Counted from the stretch's first letter, positions 17,067 to 26,278 are shown. The stretch: 64,000 nt of DNA from Ruminococcus flavefaciens (GCA_002371825.1 DFHF01000042.1:29713-93712); one strand, 5' to 3'. Notes: generated by a model from the letters alone, not told the origin. Translations and numbers: made by a program.

Positions 17067-17107
17067 GTACCAAGTATGTTATATAAATAATGGAGGAAAC
17101 ATAAATC

Positions 17108-18433
17108 ATGAGCTTAAAATCATCAAACAAGACAGATGTGAATACTACAGAGTTAGTAATTTCTATTGACGCAGAAACTTTCGAGAAGGCTGTTGAGCAG
17201 GAGTATCAGCGCCAGAAGAAGAATATCCAGATCAAGGGCTTCAGAAAGGGCAAGGTTTCAAGAAAGCTTGCTGAGAAGACCTTCGGTGAGGGCGCTTTCT
17301 ATGAGGGTGCTGTAAACGCACTCGTTGGTCCTGAGGTTGATTCTGCTGTTCAGGAGACAGGTCTTAATCTCGTTGACAGACCTAATGTTGAGGTTACTTC
17401 TATCGATAAGGAAACAGGTGTAGAGCTTAAGGCTATCTGCATCACAAAGCCTGAGATCGAGATCGCTGACTATAAGGGCATCAAGGCTCCTAAGAAGGTC
17501 AACGAGATCACAGAAGAGGATATCGACAAGCAGATCGAGATCATCAGAAAGAAGAACGCTCGTATAGTTTCCGTTGAGGACAGAGCTGCTCAGATGGACG
17601 ATGAAGTTATCATCGACTTCGAGGGATTCTTCGGTGACGAGGCATTCGACGGCGGCAAGGGCGAGGATCATCCCCTTAAGCTCGGCAGCGGTGCTTTCAT
17701 CCCCGGCTTCGAGGATCAGATCGTTGGCCACAATATCGGCGATGAGTTCGACGTTGTAGTTACTTTCCCTGAGGATTACCAGATGGAAGATTATGCCGGA
17801 AAGGAAGCTACTTTCAAGACAAAGCTCAAGGCTATCAGCTACGAGGAGCTCCCTGAGATCAACGATGATCTCGTTAAGGATGCTACTGAGTTCGATACAG
17901 TTGACGAGTACAGAAAGGACATCAGAGAGAAGATGGAGCAGGCTGCTGTTGAGCAGGCTGACAATAACTTCGAGAACGCTCTTATGAACGCTCTTATCGA
18001 GAAGGTTGACGCTCCTATCCCGAATTGTATGTTCGAGCACAGAATAGACGGTCTTATGCGTAACTTCGAGCAGCAGCTCCGCTCACAGGGCATGGATCTT
18101 AACCTCTACTTCCAGTACACTGGTATGGATATGGACTCCTTCAGAGAGACATACAGAGACAGAGCTGAGAAGGAAGTAAAGCTCCGCCTTGCTCTTGAGA
18201 AGATCGCTGAGTATGAGAGCCTTGAGCCCTCAGAGGATGATATCAACAGCGGCCTTGCTGACCTTGCTGCAGCTAACAAGATGGACGTTGAAACTATCAA
18301 GAAGTTCATTCCTCTTGATGATTACGTTGACGACCTCAGAGTACAGAAGGCTGTTGAGTTCGTTAAGGAGAATGCAGTAGTTGATAATACAATTGCTGAA
18401 GAAGCAGCTGAAGAAAAGACAGACGCTGAATAA
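17108..18433 (+). CDS. tig: Trigger factor
   Basis: 441 residues. The ribosome-binding domain carries the GFRKGKVSRKLAE signature near residue 42. The peptidyl-prolyl isomerase domain shows VIIDFEGFFGDEAFDGGKG and GSGAFIPGFEDQIVG, and the C-terminal helical chaperone arms end in an acidic tail. It binds nascent chains at the ribosome exit. GGAGG precedes the ATG. The tig-clpP-clpX order is the common one in bacteria. Confidence 0.97.
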   Translation: MSLKSSNKTDVNTTELVISIDAETFEKAVEQEYQRQKKNIQIKGFRKGKVSRKLAEKTFGEGAFYEGAVNALVGPEVDSAVQETGLNLVDRPNVEVTSIDKETGVELKAICITKPEIEIADYKGIKAPKKVNEITEEDIDKQIEIIRKKNARIVSVEDRAAQMDDEVIIDFEGFFGDEAFDGGKGEDHPLKLGSGAFIPGFEDQIVGHNIGDEFDVVVTFPEDYQMEDYAGKEATFKTKLKAISYEELPEINDDLVKDATEFDTVDEYRKDIREKMEQAAVEQADNNFENALMNALIEKVDAPIPNCMFEHRIDGLMRNFEQQLRSQGMDLNLYFQYTGMDMDSFRETYRDRAEKEVKLRLALEKIAEYESLEPSEDDINSGLADLAAANKMDVETIKKFIPLDDYVDDLRVQKAVEFVKENAVVDNTIAEEAAEEKTDAE

Positions 18434-18469
18434 TCTTTATTCGACAGCTATCAACATAATAACAATGGT

Positions 18470-18504
18470 TTGTCCCACATATCTTTTGTGGGACAAGCGT
18501 TTTT
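18470..18504 (+). terminator. Terminator/attenuator between tig and clpP
   Basis: TTGTCCCACA pairs perfectly with TGTGGGACAA around a 7-base loop, followed by GCG and TTTTT. It lies between tig and the clpP ribosome site, so it could lower clpP read-through or end the tig message. Confidence 0.75.
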
Positions 18505-18523
18505 AAGAAAGGGCGATGAATTT

Positions 18524-19114
18524 ATGAGCAGTTTAGTACCATATGTTGTCGAGCAGACAAGCCGTGGAGAAAGATCATACGATATCTTCTCACGCCTTCT
18601 CAACGACAGGATAATCATGCTTTCAGATCAGGTGAATGATACTACAGCAAGCCTTGTTGTGGCTCAGCTTCTCTATCTCGAAAGTCAGGATACAGAAAAG
18701 GATATCTCACTGTATATCAACAGTCCCGGAGGATCTGTAACTGCCGGATTTGCGATATACGATACAATGAATTATATCAAGTGCGATGTATCAACTATCT
18801 GTATAGGAATGGCTGCTTCAATGGGAGCATTCCTCCTCTCAGCAGGTGCTAAGGGCAAGCGCTTTGCCCTCCCGAACAGCGAGATAATGATACATCAGCC
18901 CCTTATTGGCGGAGGCCTCGGCGGCCAGCAGACTGACATCATGATCCACGCAAAGAACCTGGAGCGCACAAGAGACAGACTTGAATCCATTCTTGCTGCA
19001 AATACAGGCAAGACTCTTGAGCAGATCCATATTGACTGCGAGCGTGACAATTACATGATGGCTCAGGAAGCTATGGAGTACGGCCTGATCGATAAGGTTA
19101 TCGAGAAAAGGTAG
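18524..19114 (+). CDS. clpP: ATP-dependent Clp protease proteolytic subunit
   Basis: 196 residues from the chosen ATG. IGMAASMGAFLL contains Ser99, IMIHQPLIGG His124, and the region IDCERDNYMM catalytic Asp171. An upstream in-frame start at 18470 would add residues absent from the family and would lie within the terminator stem, so 18524 (AAAGGG upstream) is preferred. It forms the proteolytic chamber used with ClpX and probably with the ClpC-type protein at 26459. Confidence 0.97.
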   Translation: MSSLVPYVVEQTSRGERSYDIFSRLLNDRIIMLSDQVNDTTASLVVAQLLYLESQDTEKDISLYINSPGGSVTAGFAIYDTMNYIKCDVSTICIGMAASMGAFLLSAGAKGKRFALPNSEIMIHQPLIGGGLGGQQTDIMIHAKNLERTRDRLESILAANTGKTLEQIHIDCERDNYMMAQEAMEYGLIDKVIEKR

Positions 19115-19123
19115 GTTTTGTAA

Positions 19124-20404
19124 ATGTCCAGTACTTTTAAATCCTGCACCTTCTGCGGAAAAGGCGAGAATCGTGTCGGAAGTATGTTTTCTGCCGGAAA
19201 TGCCAATATCTGCGATGAGTGCGTAACATACTGCTATGAGATGCTCTACGGCACAGGAGTTACCAAGGCCAAGAAAAAGGCTGCTCAGGGCGGAAATGTT
19301 CCGATAGCTGAGATGACTCTCCTTAAGCCGGCAGAGATAAAGAATTACCTCGACGAATACGTTATAGGACAGGATGATGCTAAGATCGCTCTCTCTGTTG
19401 CAGTCTACAACCATTATAAGAGACTGCTCAGCATTGAGCAGAAGGGCTCAGAAGAAGAGGACGACGGAATAGAGCTCCAGAAGAGCAATGTGCTCCTGCT
19501 GGGACCAACCGGTGTCGGAAAGACTTTCCTCGCCAGCACTCTTGCAAAGCTCCTCAATGTACCCTTTGCTATGGCAGATGCTACTACTATAACAGAGGCA
19601 GGATATGTTGGTGATGATGTTGAGAACGTTCTGCTCAGACTTATCCAGGCTGCGGATTTTGATATCAAGTCAGCTGAGCGCGGCATTATCTATATCGATG
19701 AGATAGATAAGATAGCAAGAAAGTCCGAAAATACTTCCCTTACCCGTGACGTAAGCGGTGAGGGAGTTCAGCAGGCGCTCCTTAAGATAATAGAGGGAAC
19801 TGTTTCAAATGTTCCTCCACAGGGCGGCAGAAAGCACCCGAATCAGGAGGTCATCCACATCAATACCAAGAACATCCTCTTTATATGCGGAGGTGCCTTC
19901 GACGGCCTCGAAAGCCATATCCAGAAGCGTATAGGAAAGGCTCCTATAGGCTTCGGCGGCGAGATAAATACCCACAAGGAGAGCAAGGAAAATATCTTCA
20001 AGAAGGTCGAACCCAAGGACCTTGTAAAGTTCGGCATGGTGCCTGAGTTTGTGGGAAGACTTCCGGTAATATCGGTGCTTGATGAGCTCAGCGAGGAATC
20101 ACTTGTCCGCATTTTGACTGAGCCTAAGAATGCTCTGGTAAAGCAGTACAAGAAGCTCTTCAAGTATGATGATATCGAGCTTGAGGTTGAAAATGATGCC
20201 CTTGTTGAGATAGCAAAGAAGGCTCTCGCACTTAAGACCGGCGCAAGAGGACTTCGTTCGATACTTGAGGGAATTCTCACAAAGACAATGTTCACAGTGC
20301 CTTCTGATGCAAGTATCGGAAAGGTTACTGTTACTGCTGATTGTGTAGTTAACGGTACTCAGCCTGTTCTCATAAACAGAAGAAACAAGGTAGTTTCTGC
20401 GTGA
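19124..20404 (+). CDS. clpX: Clp protease ATP-binding subunit ClpX
   Basis: 426 residues. The zinc-binding domain shows CTFCGKGE and ICDECV (four Cys). GPTGVGKTF is Walker A, IIYIDEIDKI Walker B, and APIGFGGEI the IGF loop that docks to ClpP. It unfolds and feeds substrates to ClpP. It follows clpP by 9 bases, and a strong terminator ends the unit. Confidence 0.98.
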   Translation: MSSTFKSCTFCGKGENRVGSMFSAGNANICDECVTYCYEMLYGTGVTKAKKKAAQGGNVPIAEMTLLKPAEIKNYLDEYVIGQDDAKIALSVAVYNHYKRLLSIEQKGSEEEDDGIELQKSNVLLLGPTGVGKTFLASTLAKLLNVPFAMADATTITEAGYVGDDVENVLLRLIQAADFDIKSAERGIIYIDEIDKIARKSENTSLTRDVSGEGVQQALLKIIEGTVSNVPPQGGRKHPNQEVIHINTKNILFICGGAFDGLESHIQKRIGKAPIGFGGEINTHKESKENIFKKVEPKDLVKFGMVPEFVGRLPVISVLDELSEESLVRILTEPKNALVKQYKKLFKYDDIELEVENDALVEIAKKALALKTGARGLRSILEGILTKTMFTVPSDASIGKVTVTADCVVNGTQPVLINRRNKVVSA

Positions 20405-20424
20405 TATCGTAAAGCAATATTGTT

Positions 20425-20452
20425 AAAATGGCGCACATTGTGCGCCATTTTT
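20425..20452 (+). terminator. Terminator after clpX (GGCGCACA palindrome family)
   Basis: AAAATGGCGCACA and TGTGCGCCATTTT form a near-perfect 13-bp stem ending in a T run. The GGCGCACA core returns in the terminators at 26107 and 28819. Confidence 0.88.
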
Positions 20453-20510
20453 AATAGAGGTCAGAAGCTATTCTTCGGGACTTTCTGACCTGAAAATACT
20501 GGAGGATATT

Positions 20511-21407
20511 ATGGAATATATGAAAGAGTGCCGGCTTTGTCCGAGAAAGTGCGGCATTGACAGAACGGTCAGCAGGGGATACTGCGGCGCCGGGGATAAG
20601 ATAATTGCCGCAAAAGCCTGCCTGCATAAATGGGAAGAGCCGTGTATAGCTTACAAAAATGGCGCAGGTACAGTTTTTTTCGCAGGATGCAGTCTTCACT
20701 GCTGCTTCTGTCAGAATAACAGTATAAGCAATGAGCTCTTCGGAAAGGAGATAACTCCGGAAGAGCTTGGGGAAATATTTCTGCGGCTGGAGGACATGGG
20801 AGCGGATAATATCGAGCTGGTCACACCTACACATTTCGTTCCGCAGATAATCTCCGCTCTTGACAGGGTGAAGTCCCGGCTGACACTGCCCGTTGTTTAT
20901 AATTCCGGAGGTTATGAGCTTAAAGATACCATAAAAATGCTGCGGGGATATGTGGACATCTACCTTCCGGATATAAAGTATTTTTCGCCTGAGATCTCCG
21001 CACGCTACAGCAAGGCTCCGGACTATTTCGAGCGGGCCTCAGAGGCAGTCTTGGAGATGATATCTCAGGCAGGAAAGCTTGCGTATAACAGCGAAGGAGG
21101 CCTTCTTTCCGGTACTGTGATACGGCATCTTGTGCTTCCCGGCTGCCGGCATGATTCAATGGAGGTAATGAAATGGATAGGGGAGAACACCTCTCCGGAG
21201 GATGTTCTTGTGAGCATAATGAATCAGTATACTCCCTTTGACTTTGTCCCTGAGGTATTTCCGGAGCTTAAGCGCAGAGTAACAAAGATGGAGTACAACA
21301 GCGTGGTGAGATATGCCTCAGACCTTGGGATAAACGGGTTCACTCAGGAGAAGAGCTCCGCTTCTGATAAATATGTTCCCGATTTTGACCTCAGCGGTAT
21401 CAATTAG
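20511..21407 (+). CDS. PflX-like radical SAM protein
   Basis: 298 residues. The start has CRLCPRKCGIDR, the extra Cys motif of the PflX/pyruvate-formate-lyase-activase-like group (COG1313 type). The radical SAM cluster is CSLHCCFCQNN (C-x3-C-x2-C), followed by NSGGYE and DIYLPDIKY. The family resembles glycyl-radical activases but has no confirmed substrate, and no glycyl radical enzyme gene is adjacent. GGAGG precedes the ATG. Confidence 0.87.
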   Translation: MEYMKECRLCPRKCGIDRTVSRGYCGAGDKIIAAKACLHKWEEPCIAYKNGAGTVFFAGCSLHCCFCQNNSISNELFGKEITPEELGEIFLRLEDMGADNIELVTPTHFVPQIISALDRVKSRLTLPVVYNSGGYELKDTIKMLRGYVDIYLPDIKYFSPEISARYSKAPDYFERASEAVLEMISQAGKLAYNSEGGLLSGTVIRHLVLPGCRHDSMEVMKWIGENTSPEDVLVSIMNQYTPFDFVPEVFPELKRRVTKMEYNSVVRYASDLGINGFTQEKSSASDKYVPDFDLSGIN

Positions 21408-21508
21408 TAAAACAGAAAAAATCGGATGTCCGGTGGATATCCCTATAATTCAGCATTTGAACGTATAGGGACTTCCCTGGGCTGTCCGGTTTATCCATAA
21501 AACTCCGG

Positions 21509-21529
21509 GCAGTCTGCTGACTGCTTTTT
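21509..21529 (+). terminator. Terminator after the PflX-like gene
   Basis: GCAGTC, TGCT, GACTGC and TTTTT. It ends a 100-base region with further inverted repeats (CCCTATA/TATAGGG at about 21442-21471). Confidence 0.75.
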
Positions 21530-21617
21530 CTATTGAAATTTTTTCAGAATAAATGTCACAAACTCTTCACGATAAGTGTTATATTTAGTGAGACGTCTCA
21601 AAGAAGGAAGTGAAACA

Positions 21618-22139
21618 ATGGATCGGAATGACAATCAAAAACTGAAAAGACTCTACGAGCTGTACGAGCAGCCTATGTACCGGATCGCATATGCGGTCCT
21701 GCATAACAGCTACCTTGCGGAGGATGCCGTATCAGAGGCATTTGTGAGGCTGATAAAAAGGCTTGACCGTATCGGCGATACTGACAGTCCGAAGACCAGA
21801 AACTACGTCATAAAAGTTATAAAGAGCACATCCATAAACATATACCGCAAAAACAAGCAGTTCTACATCAGAGAGCTTCCTATCGATGAGGAGACAATGC
21901 AGCTGCCTGATCCGCTGGTAAATGTTGAGGACAGAGTTCTCACCGAGGAAACAGACGAGCTCCTCAGCAGAGTCAATGGTATTGACAGGGAGATAATCCT
22001 GCTGAGATGCAGTGACGGTCTTTCATGGAGAGAAGTTGCAGGAAAAGTGTCACTAACCGAATCCAGTGTCCGCAAGAGATTTGAGCGGGCAAGAAAAAAG
22101 ATCATTGAGACGAAAGGAGAAAAGAAGTATGGGAAATAA
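21618..22139 (+). CDS. ECF-type RNA polymerase sigma factor
   Basis: 173 residues. Region 2 is visible in YRIAYAVLHNSYLAEDAVSEAFVRLIKRL, and region 4 in REIILLRCSDGLSWREVAGKVSLTESSVRKRFERARKKI. The ATG at 21618 follows AAGGAAG; an upstream in-frame start is less likely. It overlaps the next gene by 11 bases, the normal sigma/anti-sigma arrangement. Its regulon is not evident. Confidence 0.9.
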   Translation: MDRNDNQKLKRLYELYEQPMYRIAYAVLHNSYLAEDAVSEAFVRLIKRLDRIGDTDSPKTRNYVIKVIKSTSINIYRKNKQFYIRELPIDEETMQLPDPLVNVEDRVLTEETDELLSRVNGIDREIILLRCSDGLSWREVAGKVSLTESSVRKRFERARKKIIETKGEKKYGK

Positions 22140-23571
22140 TAAATTGCCAAAGGGCAAAGAATGGGACAGAATTGCTGAGGAGGCATTCAGCTCAGGAAGT
22201 ACTCATATTTTCTCCGAAGATTACTGCCGCCGCCGTGCGGAATTATTGAGAGGAGTTACTATGAAAAAGACAAACTCTGTAAAAAGAAGATTCAATTCAA
22301 GGATAGCCGCTGCGGCCGCTGCCTTCATTATAATACCCGGAGCAACTATTGCCGGCACTCATTTTCTCACTCATCAGACAGATAATAACGATCATGCTGA
22401 TGAGGTAGTCGTTGAGCCTACTGATATTGAGAGCACTTCCGTACTGTTTGAGGAGTCCTCAGAGGCAACAGAGGAAGCCTCAGAGGTGACCGAGGAAGCT
22501 GCTGAGGTGCGTCAGGTGGGAGAGTTCTTCCAGAGAAACAAGTGGTATGAGGACGAATTTGCCTGTGTTGATTCATTCACTATCGAGGATGTTGATCTTT
22601 CACAGCTGGACACAGACTGCATAGGACGTATGGAGGACTACAACCGTTTTGTCGATGAAAACGGCAAGCTAACAGCAAGAAAAGACCCCGACGGCTGGAA
22701 GCTTCTGAAGACTACAGTTACCTACAGAAATGATTCAGCCGAGCCCAGAGAGGTCTGCGTTGACTATTCTCTCTGCGGAATATCCTGCTATGACGGTGAA
22801 CTGGAAAGATTCGAGCTGCTGGAGCCCTATATGTATCCCGACCTGTATGGCTGGTTCTCATTCAAGGTAACTGACGGCGAGCATGGCAGCAAAAATGAAG
22901 TTATCGTTGCTCCCGGAAGCACCGGTACAGTTGAGAGAGCAATGCTCATAAGAGAGCAGGACCTTGACAAGGAGCTTTACCTCTGCTTTGACTACGAAGT
23001 GAACGGTGCTCCGACACTTGGCAAGCCCTGTCAGTACAGCGTAAAGCTTCAGGACGGAAGCACACTGACTGCCGAAGATATGACAGTTCATGATTACGCA
23101 AGAGATGAACAGGCAGCAAGCAAGTTTGATTCACTTTACCATTCTTGTGAGGACCACAAGATAGAATACACAGTTATCCCCGAGGGCTATACTACCGGCG
23201 GACCTTATGAGGGTAAGTACCACAAGGAAGGCGAGGGCGGAGGCATATCACCTCTTGGTCTGGCAACAACCGATAATGTTGACGAGCTGAACAGTGCAAT
23301 GACTAAGGAAATTGACCACGATCAGGCCTGGACATACGCGCTTGAAACTATAGATCCTGATACTCCAGATGTAGGAGTAATAGTTAACCACCGTCCTGAC
23401 CCTGATACTCCGGACACTTTTAATGGCTATTTCGACAGGGATGTTCTTGTGAAGTTCAACGATACCTCTGATATAGCAGGCTATGTTGTAAGACTCTATG
23501 TATACTCTTCCGTTACCGAGGACGAGCTGAACCAGTTTATCAGCGGTATGAAGATAGTACCTGTTGAATGA
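22129..23571 (+). CDS. Putative membrane-anchored anti-sigma factor
   Basis: 480 residues. A cytoplasmic N-terminus of about 55 residues contains a cluster of Cys/Arg residues (DYCRRRAELL). One membrane segment follows (IAAAAAAFIIIPGATIAG), then an acidic linker with EATEEASE-type repeats and a large extracellular region of about 380 residues that I do not recognise. Position, overlap with the sigma gene and single-pass topology support an anti-sigma role; the outer domain would be the sensor. It carries no zinc-binding H-x3-C-x2-C motif. Confidence 0.7.
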   Translation: MGNNKLPKGKEWDRIAEEAFSSGSTHIFSEDYCRRRAELLRGVTMKKTNSVKRRFNSRIAAAAAAFIIIPGATIAGTHFLTHQTDNNDHADEVVVEPTDIESTSVLFEESSEATEEASEVTEEAAEVRQVGEFFQRNKWYEDEFACVDSFTIEDVDLSQLDTDCIGRMEDYNRFVDENGKLTARKDPDGWKLLKTTVTYRNDSAEPREVCVDYSLCGISCYDGELERFELLEPYMYPDLYGWFSFKVTDGEHGSKNEVIVAPGSTGTVERAMLIREQDLDKELYLCFDYEVNGAPTLGKPCQYSVKLQDGSTLTAEDMTVHDYARDEQAASKFDSLYHSCEDHKIEYTVIPEGYTTGGPYEGKYHKEGEGGGISPLGLATTDNVDELNSAMTKEIDHDQAWTYALETIDPDTPDVGVIVNHRPDPDTPDTFNGYFDRDVLVKFNDTSDIAGYVVRLYVYSSVTEDELNQFISGMKIVPVE

Positions 23572-23590
23572 TCTCCATTCAATAATAAGC

Positions 23591-23711
23591 ATGGGAGGCC
23601 AAAGGGGAGCCCCCTCTGGCGGATCGCAGGTTATATTTACGAGACTGTAATTTCAGGCTCGGTAACCATATTTTCCGCTAAGGGGAGCAGCCTAAAGGCC
23701 TCCCATTTTCG
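23591..23711 (+). other. Nested inverted-repeat element upstream of rnpB
   Basis: ATGGGAGGCC at 23591 and GGCCTCCCAT at 23698 are perfectly complementary and enclose 97 bases. Inside, CCCCT pairs with AGGGG, GCGGA with TCCGC, GGTTA with TAACC and TTAC with GTAA, all in nested order. The closing arm is followed by TTTTC. It may be a structured RNA, an elaborate terminator for the anti-sigma gene, or a miniature inverted-repeat element. Confidence 0.5.
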
Positions 23712-23735
23712 CCGTCAGAACTGGTTTCCGACTGC

Positions 23736-23764
23736 TTGACAAAAAGCTGGAAATCTGGTAAAAT
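23736..23764 (+). promoter_or_regulatory. rnpB promoter
   Basis: A perfect TTGACA and TAAAAT, 17 bases apart, just upstream of the RNase P RNA start near 23771. Confidence 0.85.
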
Positions 23765-23770
23765 AATAAA

Positions 23771-24113
23771 TGAGCAGACTATGCGGTAGCGGGAACGATT
23801 ATAGTTCATGAGGAAAGTCCGGGCATCACAGGGCAGGATAGCTGCTAACGGCAGCCGAGGGCGACCTTAGGGCAAGTGCAACAGAGATATACTGCCTCAC
23901 ATCCGTGAGGTGATGGTGGAAAGGCGAGGTAAGAGCTCACCAGAGTGCTGGAGACAGTACTGCTATGTAAACCCTATCCGATGCAACGTCTATTGGTGCT
24001 TCATATCATAACGTCTGCCCGGCGGATATGAAGTAATGACGGCTCCAGCTTACCGGCGACGGTAAGCGTAGATAAATTACCGCACACGACAGAACCCGGC
24101 TTATCGGTCTGGT
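23771..24113 (+). ncRNA. rnpB: RNase P RNA
   Basis: Conserved RNase P RNA blocks are visible: GAGGAAAGTCCGGGC near the 5' end, AGGGCGACC, GGTGGAAAGGCGAGGTAAGA, AACCCTATCCGATGCAAC and the 3' ACAGAACCCGGCTTAT. Length is about 343 bases, normal for the class. It processes the 5' ends of tRNA precursors. Its own strong promoter and terminator flank it. Ends are approximate. Confidence 0.95.
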
Positions 24114-24124
24114 CACTTGAAAAG

Positions 24125-24147
24125 GGGAGCTTCGGCTCTCCTTTTTC
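24125..24147 (+). terminator. rnpB terminator
   Basis: GGGGAGC, TTCG loop, GCTCTCC and TTTTT directly after the RNase P RNA. Confidence 0.9.
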
Positions 24148-24252
24148 CATGACAGGCAAACCTGAGACATTCCCTGGTTGACATAATACCTTGAATATGA
24201 TAATATTATAAATGCTCGATTACAGATCCTGAAAGATAAAGGAGAGAGAACT

Positions 24253-26043
24253 TTGATATTACTTACCGCCCAGAATATTTCCAAGACTTATATGGAGAGA
24301 AAGGTCCTTGATGACGTCTCCTTCTTCCTCAACGAGGGTGACAAGGTAGGCATGATAGGTATCAACGGCACAGGAAAATCCACACTGCTTAAAATACTTG
24401 CCGGAGCCGAAGAGCCTGACAGCGGCGATATAATCAGGACTAACGGGATAAGGATATCATATCTGCCGCAGATACCGGAGTTTGGAAGCTCCGGAAGTAT
24501 TCTGGAGCAGGTGCTTCTTCATCTCCCGAAGGACCTCAGACAGGCCAAGGAGTACGAGGCAAGATCTATACTGGAAAAGCTGGGGATATCAGATCAGGAG
24601 CGTGATATAAGTACTCTTTCCGGCGGAGAAAAAAGACGAGCAGGCATTGCCGCTGCACTTATACAGCCAAGTGATGTGCTTCTTCTCGACGAGCCTACCA
24701 ACCATATAGACAATGTGACTGCTCAGCTTCTCGAAGACCTTCTTATGAAGTATCGGGGAGCCATAGTAATGGTCACTCATGACAGATATTTCCTCGATAA
24801 GATATGCAGCAGGATAGTTGAAGTGGATAAGGGAAAACTCTATCCCTGCGACGGAAGCTACAGCGATTATGTACTCCAGAAGGCTCAGCGTGAGGCCGAT
24901 GCAGAAGCGGCTGAACGCAAAAACCGATCACTTTACCGCAGAGAGCTGGAATGGATAAGCAGAGGCGCAAGGGCAAGAGGTACAAAATCAAAGGACAGGA
25001 TAGAGAGATTTGAGGCACTGAAAAATCGTGACATACCGGTTGCCGCAGAAAAAATGCAGCTTCAGTCGGTTTCATCAAGACTGGGAAAGAAGACCATAGA
25101 GATCGAAAATATAAGCAAGTCCATAGACGGAAAGCCACTCATAACTGATTTTTCCTATATTGTTTCAAGAGATGCAAGGATAGGTATAGTTGGTATGAAT
25201 GGAGCAGGAAAATCCACTTTCCTGAAAATGATAACCGGGGAGGTCTCTCCCGATAAGGGGCGTATAGTTCTTGGAGATACAGTCAATATAGGCTATTTCT
25301 CCCAGGAATGTGAAACTATGGATCCCTCTGTGCGGGTTATAGACTATATCCGTGAGACAGCAGATATCGTCCGTACTCCAGACGGCACTGTTACTGCTGC
25401 ACAGATGCTGGAGCGTTTCCTTTTCAATTCCGAGCTTCAGTGGAACCGTATAGAAAAGCTCTCCGGCGGCGAGAGAAAAAGACTATATCTGCTTAAGATA
25501 CTTATGACTGCACCGAATATACTCCTGCTGGATGAGCCGACAAATGATCTGGATATTGCTACACTTACGATCCTTGAGGATTATCTGGAAAGCTTCAGCG
25601 GTGCAGTGATAGCAGTCTCACATGACCGCTACTTTCTTGATAAGACTGCAAATGAGATATTTGAATTCAGAAACGGCAGCTGTACCAGATATAACGGAAA
25701 TTATTCCGACTATGCAGAGAGAGCTTCCGTAACATATTCCGATACTCAGAAGACAAAGAAAAAAGGCGAGAAAAAGGAACGTGTCTATACCGGTAAGACA
25801 AGGCTGAAATTCTCATTCAAGGAGCAGAGAGAGTTCGATACTATCGATGATGTTATCGCCGGACTTGAACAGCAGATCGCTGATACGGAAAAGGAGATAG
25901 CTTCAAACTCCTCGGACTATGTAAAGCTCCAGGAACTCTCTGATAAGAAGGAACAGCTTGAACAGGAGCTATCTGAGAAAATGGAGCGCTGGGTCTATCT
26001 CAATGACCTTGCTGAAAGGATAGCACGGGGCGAGCTTGTATGA
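24253..26043 (+). CDS. ABC-F family ATPase, Uup-like
   Basis: 596 residues with two ABC domains and no membrane segments: Walker A GINGTGKST and GMNGAGKST, signatures LSGGEKRR and LSGGERKR, Walker B LLLDEPTNHID and LLLDEPTNDLD. A C-terminal coiled coil (residues about 525-595, rich in Glu/Lys/Gln) resembles the Uup DNA- or ribosome-binding tail. ABC-F proteins act on ribosomes; the subclass here is not certain. The start is TTG at 24253 with AAAGGAGAG upstream. Confidence 0.92.
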   Translation: MILLTAQNISKTYMERKVLDDVSFFLNEGDKVGMIGINGTGKSTLLKILAGAEEPDSGDIIRTNGIRISYLPQIPEFGSSGSILEQVLLHLPKDLRQAKEYEARSILEKLGISDQERDISTLSGGEKRRAGIAAALIQPSDVLLLDEPTNHIDNVTAQLLEDLLMKYRGAIVMVTHDRYFLDKICSRIVEVDKGKLYPCDGSYSDYVLQKAQREADAEAAERKNRSLYRRELEWISRGARARGTKSKDRIERFEALKNRDIPVAAEKMQLQSVSSRLGKKTIEIENISKSIDGKPLITDFSYIVSRDARIGIVGMNGAGKSTFLKMITGEVSPDKGRIVLGDTVNIGYFSQECETMDPSVRVIDYIRETADIVRTPDGTVTAAQMLERFLFNSELQWNRIEKLSGGERKRLYLLKILMTAPNILLLDEPTNDLDIATLTILEDYLESFSGAVIAVSHDRYFLDKTANEIFEFRNGSCTRYNGNYSDYAERASVTYSDTQKTKKKGEKKERVYTGKTRLKFSFKEQREFDTIDDVIAGLEQQIADTEKEIASNSSDYVKLQELSDKKEQLEQELSEKMERWVYLNDLAERIARGELV

Positions 26044-26106
26044 ACCGTATTGCCGGATACAGTGGATATAAGCTCAGGTTTACTGAGTATTAAAATACAT
26101 AGTTTT

Positions 26107-26137
26107 AAAGGGCGCACATTGTGCGCCCCTTGTTTTT
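26107..26137. terminator. Bidirectional terminator (GGCGCACA palindrome family)
   Basis: AAAGGGCGCACA and TGTGCGCCCCTT form the stem, followed by GTTTTT on the plus strand; the left side TTTTAAA gives T/A tracts for the other strand. It serves the convergent ABC-F and Cys-rich genes. Confidence 0.8.
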
Positions 26138-26146
26138 CTCAATATC

Positions 26147-26278
26147 TCAGCATCCGCAGCCGTTATTGTTGTCACAGCCGCAGCCGTTATTGCCGCAGCC
26201 ATTGAAGAGGAGGATGAAGAGAAGTACGAGAAGGATGATGCACCAGCAGTTGTTTCCGTCAAAGCATGAGTTACACAT
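26147..26278 (-). CDS. Tiny Cys/Gly-rich hydrophobic protein
   Basis: 43 residues: a short Cys-containing head, a strongly hydrophobic segment (CIILLVLLFILLF) and a tail of repeated GCG and N residues. It has nine Cys. AAGGAGTG lies 7 bases before the ATG, and the gene is followed by the terminator at 26107, so expression is likely. Similar miniature proteins are common in Clostridia and are sometimes labelled high-cysteine chorion-like proteins; no function is known. A membrane-inserted metal-binding or envelope role is possible but unproven. Confidence 0.7.
   Translation of the reverse strand: MCNSCFDGNNCWCIILLVLLFILLFNGCGNNGCGCDNNNGCGC

Noticed and set aside
17258..18040. 260-codon minus-strand frame opposite tig
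   Set aside because: Rich in Leu/Ser/Val from the reverse complement of the biased tig codons; no ribosome site.
18470..18523. Longer clpP reading from 18470
   Set aside because: The extra residues are translated from the tig-clpP terminator stem and are not part of ClpP.
23591..23711. Signal-recognition-particle RNA or 6S RNA for the nested element before rnpB
   Set aside because: The conserved SRP tetraloop/GGAAG block is absent, and the length and bulge pattern do not fit 6S RNA.
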